DNA of 5,306 nt from Gemmatimonadota bacterium (GTDB taxonomy: Bacteria; Gemmatimonadota; Gemmatimonadetes; Longimicrobiales; Longimicrobiaceae), in contig JAHWJJ010000345.1 of the NCBI GenBank assembly GCA_019348475.1, positions 1 to 5,306 of the forward strand, given 5' to 3'. The translations under genes and the position numbers were made by a program. Below the pieces are notes generated by a model. That model saw nothing but the letters and a program-made list of their open reading frames with translations. It was not told where the DNA came from and did no database searches. Shown in pieces: positions 1 to 4,717 of the stretch; positions within the stretch are counted from its first letter, which is position 1, and each line of letters starts with the position of its first letter.

Positions 1-299
1 ACGGCGGCCACGAACTGGGTGGGGTCGATGCGCAGCAGCAGCGCGCCCGCATCCACCCACTGCCCCTCTTCCACCGCCACCTGCACCACCCGGCCGCTGA
101 TGTCGGCGCTGATGTCCACCTTGCGCTTGGGCTCGATCTTTCCGCTGGCCGTCACCACCTCCACCAGGGTGCGGCGGCCCACCGCCTCGGTGCTCACCTG
201 CACCCCGCGCTCGCCGCCGCCGCGGATGGAGAGCGCTCCCAGCGCGCTGACGGCGATCACCACGCCCGCGATGATCAGCGCCTTCTTTTTCGTCGACAT
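1..299 (-). CDS. HlyD/MacA-type efflux periplasmic adaptor subunit, N-terminal part (runs off the left edge)
   Basis: Partial gene: only the first 99 codons are in the window. The product should be the membrane-fusion (periplasmic adaptor) protein of a tripartite efflux or export pump, bridging an inner-membrane transporter to a TolC channel. Residues 1-6 are MSTKKK, a short basic cytoplasmic tail. Residues 7-24 form one hydrophobic segment (LIIAGVVIAVSALGAL) that would anchor the protein in the inner membrane. After that comes a typical adaptor start: a strand around TEAVGRRTLVEVVTASGKIEP (37-57), then VDISADISGRVVQVAVEEGQ, with the lipoyl-like half-motif VEEGQWVDAGALLLRIDP near 76-93. The start is the ATG at 299, with AGGA ten bases upstream (310-313). 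It begins 37 bases after the tolC stop, so co-transcription is very likely. The family is clear; MacA-like versus RND-adaptor cannot be settled without the rest of the protein and the downstream pump gene. Confidence 0.9.
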   Translation of the reverse strand, partial: MSTKKKALIIAGVVIAVSALGALSIRGGGERGVQVSTEAVGRRTLVEVVTASGKIEPKRKVDISADISGRVVQVAVEEGQWVDAGALLLRIDPTQFVAA

Positions 300-310
300 C
301 GTTCGATCGT
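292..310 (-). promoter_or_regulatory. Start-site leader of the adaptor gene, near-copy of the tolC leader
   Basis: This is the partner of the tolC start-site sequence at 1832-1850, differing at two positions. It contains the palindromes GTCGAC and CGATCG flanking the ATG. A weak AGGA (310-313) overlaps its upstream end, ten bases from the start codon, so this gene has a better conventional ribosome site than tolC. Confidence 0.5.
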
Positions 311-336
311 CCTGTTCTCGGGTGGGGGCCCGCGGA

Positions 337-1839
337 TCAGCGAAGGGAGCGGCCGACCAGCGCCTCGAGGGCGGCCAGCGACTTGTGGTACATGTACACG
401 GCGTCGATCACGGCGCGCTCGGCCTCGGCCAGGCGCGTCTGCGCGTCGGTGACCTCCAGGCTGTTGGCGGCGCCGAGGCGAAAGCGCTCGCGCGCCATCC
501 GCAGCTCTTCGGCGGCGTTCTCGGCCACCTGGCGCTGCAGCTGCGCGGAGCGGTACGCGGTCCGGGCGTTCAGCAGCCCGGTGCGCACGTCCCGCACGAG
601 CCGCTGCTCTTCGGCGCGCACGGCCAGCTCGGCGTCGCTGGCCTGCACGCGCGCCTCCTCGATGCGCCGCTCGCGGTCCAGCCCGTCGAACAGGGGGAGC
701 GAGATGGTCATGGACGCCTGCAGCGGCTGCCGCTGGTATCCGAACGGAAAGCTGGGGTTTCCCGCCTCCACCTGCCGGCGCACGTTGGCCTGCACCACGG
801 GGTCGCTCACGTCCAGCTGCGAGCAGTCGGCGGTGGACAGCCCCACGGCGGCGCGGATGGCGTTGTTCTCCGTGCAGGCGGCGAAGGCGCCGCGCATGCC
901 TCCCAGCTGCTGCTGGACCAGGGGATCGATGTTCCCGGCGCTGTACACGGAGCCGTTCAGCCCTGCCTGAAAGCTCAGCGTGGGCAGGTACGCGGAGCGG
1001 GCGGCGCGCACCTGCGCGCGCGCGGCGCCGGTGCTGGCGCGCGCGGCGTTCAGGGTGGGGTTGTCCTCCAGCGCCATGGCCACCAGCTCGTCGCCGCTCC
1101 ACCGCGGCTCGAAGAGCTGGAACTCGCTCGCCAGCCGCGTCCCGGCGGGAAGGTCCACGCCCATCAGCAGCCCCAGCCGCAGCAGCTCGGTGTCGTACGT
1201 GTTCTGCTGCTGCACCACCCCCACCTCGGCCCGGCCGCGCTCCACCTGGGCGCGGCGCACGTCCAGCGGCGTGCCGGAGCCCACCTCCAGGCGGGCGTTG
1301 GCCAGCCGCTCGTGCTCGCGGGCGCGCTCCAGCTCGCGCTCGGCCTGGGCCGCCAGCTCGCCGGCCTGCAGGACGGTGAGGTACTGCTGCTCCACCTGCA
1401 TCACCAGGCCGGCCTCGTAGCCCACGATGCGGCTCTCCGTCGCCGCCTGCTGCGCCCTGGCGATGCGCGGCTGCATGAGCTTGGCGCCGCTCAGCCCGTA
1501 GCTGAGCCCCAGGCTCCAGTTGCTGCTGTAGTACTCCGGCCGCTCGCCGAACACCTCGCTGCCGAAGCGCTGCACGCCCGACGCGGTGTAGCCGAAGCCG
1601 GCGCCGGCGCTGGCGGAGGGGAGAAAGTCCGCGCGGGCGCTGCGAACGGCGGCGCGGCTGACCACCACGTCGTTGCGCTGCGCCTGCATGTCGGGGTTGT
1701 TCTCGCGCGCCGTGGCCACGGCCTCCCGCAGCGTGAGCGTGGGTCCGGGCGGCGGCGCCTGCTGCCCCGCGAGGGGCGCGGCCGCCAGCGCGGCGAAAAG
1801 CGAAAGGCCCGCGGCGCGGGCTAGGCGTTGAGTCGACAT
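337..1839 (-). CDS. TolC-family outer-membrane efflux protein
   Basis: Complete, 500 residues, close to the usual length for the family. It should trimerise into an outer-membrane beta-barrel and periplasmic alpha-barrel tunnel that docks with the adaptor encoded just downstream. Residues 1-25 are a signal peptide (hydrophobic LSLFAALAAAPLAG, then QQ). The family's internal duplication is visible: ENNPDMQAQRNDVVVSRAAVRSARADFLPS (46-76) matches EDNPTLNAARASTGAARAQVRAARSAYLPT (258-287), and RLEVGSGTPLDVRRAQ (183-198) matches RFRLGAANSLEVTDAQ (452-467). Long Ala/Arg/Glu-rich helices lie at 140-220 and 390-490. The signal peptide fixes the start at the ATG at 1839: the frame stays open upstream through the YIP1 gene, but that extension has no protein character. 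I see no good Shine-Dalgarno sequence, only a shared ACGATCGA-type leader. An oddity is a segment of about 75 residues (296-370) with two cysteines (322 and 339) between beta-strand regions of the second half. A lipoprotein cysteine is absent. Confidence 0.95.
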   Translation of the reverse strand: MSTQRLARAAGLSLFAALAAAPLAGQQAPPPGPTLTLREAVATARENNPDMQAQRNDVVVSRAAVRSARADFLPSASAGAGFGYTASGVQRFGSEVFGERPEYYSSNWSLGLSYGLSGAKLMQPRIARAQQAATESRIVGYEAGLVMQVEQQYLTVLQAGELAAQAERELERAREHERLANARLEVGSGTPLDVRRAQVERGRAEVGVVQQQNTYDTELLRLGLLMGVDLPAGTRLASEFQLFEPRWSGDELVAMALEDNPTLNAARASTGAARAQVRAARSAYLPTLSFQAGLNGSVYSAGNIDPLVQQQLGGMRGAFAACTENNAIRAAVGLSTADCSQLDVSDPVVQANVRRQVEAGNPSFPFGYQRQPLQASMTISLPLFDGLDRERRIEEARVQASDAELAVRAEEQRLVRDVRTGLLNARTAYRSAQLQRQVAENAAEELRMARERFRLGAANSLEVTDAQTRLAEAERAVIDAVYMYHKSLAALEALVGRSLR

Positions 1840-1850
1840 GGGTCGATCGT
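1832..1850 (-). promoter_or_regulatory. Start-site leader of tolC, near-copy of the adaptor gene's leader
   Basis: The 19 bases spanning the tolC start (gtcgacatgggtcgatcgt on the plus strand) match those at the adaptor start (292-310) at 17 of 19 positions. Both read ACGATCGA, a few bases, then ATGTCGAC on the minus strand, encoding Met-Ser-Thr. There is no GGAGG-like ribosome site here, so this conserved leader may be the initiation signal or may reflect a duplicated gene start. The similarity is directly visible; any function is inference. Confidence 0.5.
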
Positions 1851-1880
1851 GCGTGATTGTCTCAGGGGTCCTGCGACTTC

Positions 1881-1921
1881 GGGGCGGCGCGGTGGGCCGC
1901 GGCCGCACTACGGGCCGCCCC
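1881..1921. repeat. GC-rich inverted repeat between the YIP1 and tolC genes
   Basis: Perfect 8-base arms GGGGCGGC (1881-1888) and GCCGCCCC (1914-1921) enclose a 25-base GC-rich loop. They fill much of the 92-base gap between the YIP1 stop and the tolC start. In minus-strand RNA it would fold just after the YIP1 stop codon. No T-run follows, so it is not a standard intrinsic terminator. It might be a pausing, processing or mRNA-stability element within the operon, but an 8-base inverted repeat can also arise by chance in sequence this rich in G and C. Confidence 0.4.
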
Positions 1922-1931
1922 GGGTTTGGTT

Positions 1932-2642
1932 TCAGACGGCGGCGATGAGGGCGGCGACCACCGCGTACAGCCCCAGGAGCACGCCGATGGCCGTTCCCGC
2001 GCCGATGCGCCGGTTGAGGCAGGCGGCGCCCAGCCCCAGCAGCACCACCTGCCAGATCAGGAACACGTTCCAGGCGTCCAGGAACTGGTAGACGAACCCG
2101 TCCGGGTCCATGCCGCCGGCCAGCGCGCCCAGCGTGATGCCCGCCATCACGCCGCGCTCCATGATGACGGGGAGCGCGGCCAGCGAGCCCACCGCGCCGA
2201 TCAGCGCGGTGTGCGCCACGACGCCCACGTACTGGCGGAAGGTGGCCCCGCCCCCCAGCACCACGCCGAACAGCAGCACCATCAGCCCGGCCTGGATGGG
2301 GAGAAGGATCCACGGCATGATCGCGGCGGCCAGCATTCCGCCGATGCGCTGAACGCCGGCCATGCTCTCCGGGTCCACGCCCGCGGGTACCTCCTGTCCG
2401 CCGGCGCGCAGGGCCTCTTCCATGGTGTTCACCCACACTTCGGCCGGGATCAGCGCGAACGCCAGCACGCCCAGCACCACGGAAAGCAGCATCACGTCCC
2501 ACCAGGGCGGCCGCGCGCCGAAGCGGCGGAACAGCGCCACGGGGGAGAAGAAGGTGTCCACCACCCGGCGCGGAAACGAGCCGGCGTGCGGCTCTTGCGG
2601 GGCGGGGGGTGCGGGGGGTGCCGCCGTGAGCGTATCGGACAT
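1932..2642 (-). CDS. YIP1-family polytopic inner-membrane protein
   Basis: Complete, 236 residues. Bacterial YIP1-family proteins are small multi-span membrane proteins, mostly without a defined function. The N-terminus (1-28) is Pro/Ala-rich and probably cytoplasmic. It leads into a family-like entry segment, VVDTFFSPVALFRRFGARPPWWDV (27-50). Hydrophobic spans follow at about 48-66, 103-129, 137-160, 187-208 (LDAWNVFLIWQVVLLGLGAACL) and 213-235, with a weaker one at 162-178. The aromatic, Asp-containing LDAWNVFLIW motif before the penultimate span is typical of the family. The ATG at 2642 was chosen over one 11 codons upstream because GGAGGT lies eight bases before it (2650-2655). The gene is first in the likely operon with tolC and the adaptor. 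A role in assembling or modulating the pump is a guess from position only. Family assignment is by motif and topology and has not been checked by a profile search. Confidence 0.85.
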   Translation of the reverse strand: MSDTLTAAPPAPPAPQEPHAGSFPRRVVDTFFSPVALFRRFGARPPWWDVMLLSVVLGVLAFALIPAEVWVNTMEEALRAGGQEVPAGVDPESMAGVQRIGGMLAAAIMPWILLPIQAGLMVLLFGVVLGGGATFRQYVGVVAHTALIGAVGSLAALPVIMERGVMAGITLGALAGGMDPDGFVYQFLDAWNVFLIWQVVLLGLGAACLNRRIGAGTAIGVLLGLYAVVAALIAAV

Positions 2643-2649
2643 CGGGGGG

Positions 2650-2655
2650 ACCTCC
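2650..2655 (-). promoter_or_regulatory. Shine-Dalgarno site of the YIP1-family gene
   Basis: GGAGGT on the minus strand, separated by TCCCCCCG-type sequence of eight bases from the ATG at 2642. It is the strongest ribosome site in the window and decides the start: the alternative ATG at 2675 lacks such a site. Confidence 0.85.
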
Positions 2656-2706
2656 GGTGGCCGGTTCGAATGCACTCAAGCTAATCGCGTCGCGTCACCA
2701 CCGGTA

Positions 2707-2728
2707 GCGCGCCGCCTGGCCGGCGCGC
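2707..2728. repeat. Strong GC hairpin in the presumed leader of the YIP1-tolC-adaptor operon
   Basis: Arms GCGCGCCG (2707-2714) and CGGCGCGC (2721-2728) pair perfectly over 8 bp around a 6-base loop. It sits 64 bases upstream of the YIP1 start codon, so if transcription begins farther upstream it would fold in the 5' untranslated region. No T-run follows on either strand, so it is not an intrinsic terminator. It could be an mRNA-stabilising or attenuation structure; no ligand-binding RNA family is recognised. Confidence 0.5.
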
Positions 2729-3339
2729 GTCGGTACGGTTGGGCGGTGGACGAAGTTGCGCAGCAGCTACAATGCACGTCCGCCACGAAATGCCGTTCGG
2801 AACTGCTATGGCCCGGGATCGGAGGCCAGGGCGGAGATGCTGTGCGCGGACGTGGCGGCGCCTCCCCCGGAATCGTACGATAACAGATCTGAAAACAAAG
2901 TTCTGGCACCCACTTTCCGGTCGCCGAGTTCGTGCTTTTGATAGCGTCCCGTGAGGTCGGGTAGGAGCCGGGGTTTTCCACTCTGTTGTCCAGGCGTCCA
3001 GCCGGGGCGGCCTCTTACAGATCGCAATCGGGTGGATGATGTGCCCCGGCGGCCCCCTCCGCCGCGCTACCTCGATCCCTGCCCATCCAAAAAATGCGGA
3101 TCCCGTCCCCTCGCCGGCAGCATCCCCTTTACCAGGGGACGCCTGCATCCTGCCCATCCCGTCCGGCCCGCCTCCGGCCGTCGCACCCGCAGCCATCCAG
3201 CACTGTCCGCCTTTCCCCGACCCGTTCGTATCGTGGCCTCGGGCACGACGGGTTCTCCGGCGGATTCCAGAACGATCCTCCGCAATGCGGTATGACGGTT
3301 CCCTCCCGGGCAGTCGCAATGAGATCTGCGATGACCCCC

Positions 3340-3376
3340 AAAAGAGGAGCGCCGGCGTCGGGCACCGGCGCTCCTC
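3340..3376 (-). terminator. Intrinsic terminator of the exported-protein gene
   Basis: A perfect 12-bp stem (GAGGAGCGCCGG at 3344-3355 with CCGGCGCTCCTC at 3365-3376) closes a 9-base loop. On the minus strand it is followed directly by four T residues (A's at 3340-3343 on the plus strand). It begins 27 bases after the stop codon at 3404. The T-run is short but the stem is very stable. Reading the other way there is no T-run, so it acts for minus-strand transcription only. It should insulate the exported-protein gene from the efflux operon. Confidence 0.85.
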
Positions 3377-3403
3377 GTCAGGACGTGCCCGTGCGGAGAC
3401 GCG

Positions 3404-4108
3404 TCAGCGTGGAATGCGCGTGCGTTCGGCGCGGTAGGCGCGGGCGGGGACCTCCACGCGCACCACGCGGTTGAGCGCGTCCACCCACACGTGGTGCTCG
3501 TCGCCGCCCGCGGGGTGCACCACCAGGTGAAAGAGCGTGGCCTGCACGCCGCCGATGGTGAGCGTCTCCTCACCACGGCTGGCGACGGTGGCCATCACCT
3601 GCCGGTTCTCGCGGGGCACGATGACGGGAACGCGCCCCTGGTGCGTGCGCTCCGCCAGGAAGTGGTAGTGATGCGCCACCCCCTCGTCCAGCACCACCGC
3701 GCCCGAACTGGTGAGGTACTCCCGCAGCTGCTCGCCGCTGGGGGTGACGATCTTGGCGCTGAAGCGGCCGCCGGTCACGGTGCCCACCACCCGGCTGGGC
3801 GAGCTGCCGCCCACGCTCACCTGGTAGTTGACGGGGTCGGCGCCCACGCCGCGCGTGGTGAGCCGCGGGTCCAGCTCCAGCGTGCCCTCCGGCAGCCGCA
3901 CCCGCACGCGCCCCGTGGCGATCAACTCCGCCCCCGCGCCACTCCCCGCCCGGGTGATCAGGAACTGCTCGGTCCCCACCTCGCGATCTTCCACGTACAC
4001 CACGAACGTTCCGCTGTCCGCCGCCTGCGCCGCCGCCCGCACCGGCACGGCGAGGGTGACGCCCAGCAGGGCGAATGCGTACAGGCTGAGCCTGGTGCTG
4101 GTCTTCAT
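3404..4108 (-). CDS. Exported protein of unknown function
   Basis: Complete, 234 residues. Residues 1-28 form a clear Sec signal peptide: MKTSTR, hydrophobic LSLYAFALLGVTLAVPV, then AAAQA-A. There is no lipoprotein cysteine, so the mature protein is probably free in the periplasm or exported. The mature part looks beta-rich, with alternating strands such as GTFVVYVEDREVGTEQFLI (33-51), ELIATGRVRVRLPEGTLEL (61-79), NYQVSVGG, RVVGTVTGGRFSAKIV, and a C-terminal FHLVVHP...EHHVWVDALNRVVRVEVP (193-221). A His-rich patch, VAHHYHFLAER, lies at 144-154. The opening strand and the ending V-WVD-x-x-x-RVVRVE resemble periplasmic domain-of-unknown-function proteins of the DUF3108/DUF6134 style, but I cannot confirm a family. 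The start at 4108 has GAGGAA just upstream (4113-4118) and is fixed by the signal peptide. The gene has its own terminator and appears to be transcribed alone. Confidence 0.85.
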   Translation of the reverse strand: MKTSTRLSLYAFALLGVTLAVPVRAAAQAADSGTFVVYVEDREVGTEQFLITRAGSGAGAELIATGRVRVRLPEGTLELDPRLTTRGVGADPVNYQVSVGGSSPSRVVGTVTGGRFSAKIVTPSGEQLREYLTSSGAVVLDEGVAHHYHFLAERTHQGRVPVIVPRENRQVMATVASRGEETLTIGGVQATLFHLVVHPAGGDEHHVWVDALNRVVRVEVPARAYRAERTRIPR

Positions 4109-4112
4109 CGCT

Positions 4113-4118
4113 TTCCTC
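4113..4118 (-). promoter_or_regulatory. Shine-Dalgarno site of the exported-protein gene
   Basis: GAGGAA on the minus strand, with a short gap to the ATG at 4108. It supports the signal-peptide start over the in-frame ATG at 4390, whose extra 94 codons are Pro/Arg-rich and lie in repeat sequence. Confidence 0.7.
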
Positions 4119-4280
4119 GTTGGATGGGCGCCGCGAGACACGGCGCCGTCGGTGCGCACGCTCCGTACCCCGCGGGGGTGCACGGGTTTCGGCGCGGGGT
4201 GGCGAGGAGGGAGGTCGGGAGTGGAGGCTGGATTCGGGGGGCGTGGATGCGGGGCGCGCGGCGTCGACTGAACTTCGCCT

Positions 4281-4323
4281 CCCGCTCTCGAATTCTCCCC
4301 TCTGCGCGGGAACGAGCGGGGAG
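4281..4323. repeat. GC-rich inverted repeat with G tracts
   Basis: Arms CCCGCTC (4281-4287) and GAGCGGG (4314-4320) pair perfectly. CTCCCC (4295-4300) can instead pair with GGGGAG (4318-4323), so two folds compete. It runs into the G-tract sequence GGGGAGGGGCTGGGGGAGGG at 4318-4337. The organisation resembles C/G-tract intergenic repeats that recur in GC-rich genomes, but recurrence cannot be seen in this window. Confidence 0.4.
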
Positions 4324-4381
4324 GGGCTGGGGGAGGGCCCCAACGCGGTTCGATCGGGCGCCGAGCAGCCCCTGCGCTCGA

Positions 4382-4405
4382 GGCCGGCACGCTCGTGCAC
4401 CGGCC
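4382..4405. repeat. Short GC hairpin
   Basis: GGCCGG (4382-4387) pairs with CCGGCC (4400-4405), and within it CAC (4389-4391 region) can pair with GTG around a short loop. No T-run follows on either strand. Function unknown; it may be part of the surrounding repeat-rich block. Confidence 0.4.
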
Positions 4406-4499
4406 GGGCGTGGGGGCCGCTCGGGCCCGCTCGAACTCGCCTCAGGCGATCGAATCCCATGCTGCCGTTGCAGTTGCGTGAGGGATGCGCGCCCGGAGG

Positions 4500-4558
4500 G
4501 CCGAGAACCCGGAGCAAGAGGCACAGCAGTACCGTGCCCCTTGCTCCGGGGGCTCGGC
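4500..4558. repeat. Long imperfect hairpin (22 paired bases)
   Basis: The stem has three paired blocks. GCCGAG (4500-4505) pairs with CTCGGC (4553-4558). CCCGGAGCAAG (4508-4518) pairs with CTTGCTCCGGG (4540-4550). GGCAC (4520-4524) pairs with GTGCC (4534-4538). The interruptions are a 2x2 internal loop (AA/GG) and one A-C mismatch, and the terminal loop is AGCAGTACC. It is the most extensive secondary structure in the window, far beyond chance. Neither strand has a T-run after it, so it is not a canonical terminator, although it could block 3' exonucleases or pause polymerase downstream of the creatininase gene. It may equally be a mobile intergenic repeat. Confidence 0.75.
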
Positions 4559-4591
4559 GCCGTTGGCAACGGTCGTATCGTTGCCTACGGC
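4559..4591. repeat. Second hairpin abutting the long one
   Basis: GCCGT (4559-4563) pairs with ACGGC (4587-4591) and GGCAACG (4565-4571) pairs with CGTTGCC (4579-4585). They are separated by one T-T mismatch, and the loop is GTCGTAT. That gives 12 paired bases. It starts at the base after the first hairpin ends, so the two would stack as one structured unit of 92 bases. Confidence 0.7.
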
Positions 4592-4640
4592 GCGCGCAGC
4601 CCGACCCGCAGCGCAGCGGAGGGGCACGCCCGGGACTGCA

Positions 4641-4698
4641 GTGCGGAAGTGCGAAAGTGCGAAAGTGCGAAAAAGTGCGGAAGTGCGGAAGTGCGGAA
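4641..4698. repeat. 8-base tandem repeat, seven units of GTGCGRAA
   Basis: Units on the plus strand: GTGCGGAA (4641), GTGCGAAA (4649), GTGCGAAA (4657), GTGCGAAAAA (4665, two extra A's), then GTGCGGAA at 4675, 4683 and 4691. The array ends 20 bases from the creatininase stop codon, so it lies in that gene's 3' untranslated region, read as TTYCGCAC. The two unit variants are grouped and one unit has extra bases, as expected from replication slippage. No spacers separate the units, so it is not a CRISPR array. Confidence 0.9.
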
Positions 4699-4717
4699 GT
4701 GGTGGCGGCGGAAACCC

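Larger units (their letters stand above)
2643..3403. other. Long intergenic region with no convincing gene
   Basis: About 760 bases between the exported-protein gene and the YIP1 gene. Open frames occur on both strands (for example 2681-3319 minus and 3036-3437 plus). Their translations are rich in Arg, Pro, Gly and Ser with no domain, signal peptide, membrane span or good ribosome site, and several overlap each other or the terminator. The region holds the terminator (3340-3376), the hairpin at 2707-2728, an AT-richer stretch at about 2880-2950 that is the best place for the operon's promoter, a perfect 10-base palindrome ATCGTACGAT (2872-2881), and a 7-base inverted repeat CGTCCCC/GGGGACG (3104-3110, 3135-3141). 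The word CTGCCCATCC occurs twice, at 3079 and 3150. No tRNA or known structured RNA is recognisable. Confidence 0.7.
4109..4717. other. Repeat- and hairpin-rich intergenic region
   Basis: About 610 bases without a convincing gene, between the creatininase stop and the exported-protein start. From high to low coordinate it holds the 8-base tandem array (4641-4698), two abutting hairpins (4559-4591 and 4500-4558), a GGCCGG/CCGGCC hairpin (4382-4405), a G/C-tract segment with inverted repeats (4281-4340), and the palindrome CCCCGCGGGG (4168-4177) about 60 bases before the exported-protein start. Open frames crossing it have no protein character. The promoter of the exported-protein gene should lie in the low-coordinate part, but no recognisable -35/-10 pair is visible. 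The make-up resembles dispersed intergenic repeats rather than a decayed gene. Confidence 0.7.

Noticed and set aside
19..1824. 601-codon open frame on the plus strand
   Set aside because: It lies antisense to the tolC gene and part of the adaptor gene. The translation is a His/Gly/Leu/Arg-rich mirror of TolC codons with no domain, a common effect of high GC.
2662..2674. GGTTCGAAT, resembling a tRNA T-loop
   Set aside because: The flanking bases do not form a T-stem, and no anticodon arm or acceptor stem can be drawn around it.
337..2679. Extension of the tolC frame upstream to give a 780-residue protein
   Set aside because: The extra 280 codons run through the YIP1 gene in another frame and are Arg/Gly/Pro-rich. 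The TolC signal peptide begins exactly at the ATG at 1839.
2734..2759. Minus-strand GCAACTT and CGTA 15 bases apart, resembling an ECF-sigma promoter
   Set aside because: Too short and degenerate a match to support from one sequence, with no matching site elsewhere in the window.
2747..2773. Plus-strand TGGACG and TACAAT as a divergent promoter
   Set aside because: The spacer is only 15 bases and no credible plus-strand gene follows.
2872..2900. Minus-strand CTTTGT and TACGAT 17 bases apart as a housekeeping promoter for the operon
   Set aside because: The -10-like element matches 4 of 6 positions but the -35-like element is poor. The location is plausible, but it is not strong enough to list.
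2681..3319. Possible 212-residue minus-strand gene in the long intergenic region
   Set aside because: No ribosome site, domain, signal peptide or membrane span. Composition is that of random GC-rich translation and competing frames are equally open.
3036..3437. Possible plus-strand gene of 133 residues
   Set aside because: It crosses the terminator hairpin and the end of the exported-protein gene. Pro/Arg/Ser-rich with no recognisable features.
4641..4698. CRISPR array
   Set aside because: Units are 8 bases with no spacers and there are no cas genes; it is a simple tandem repeat.
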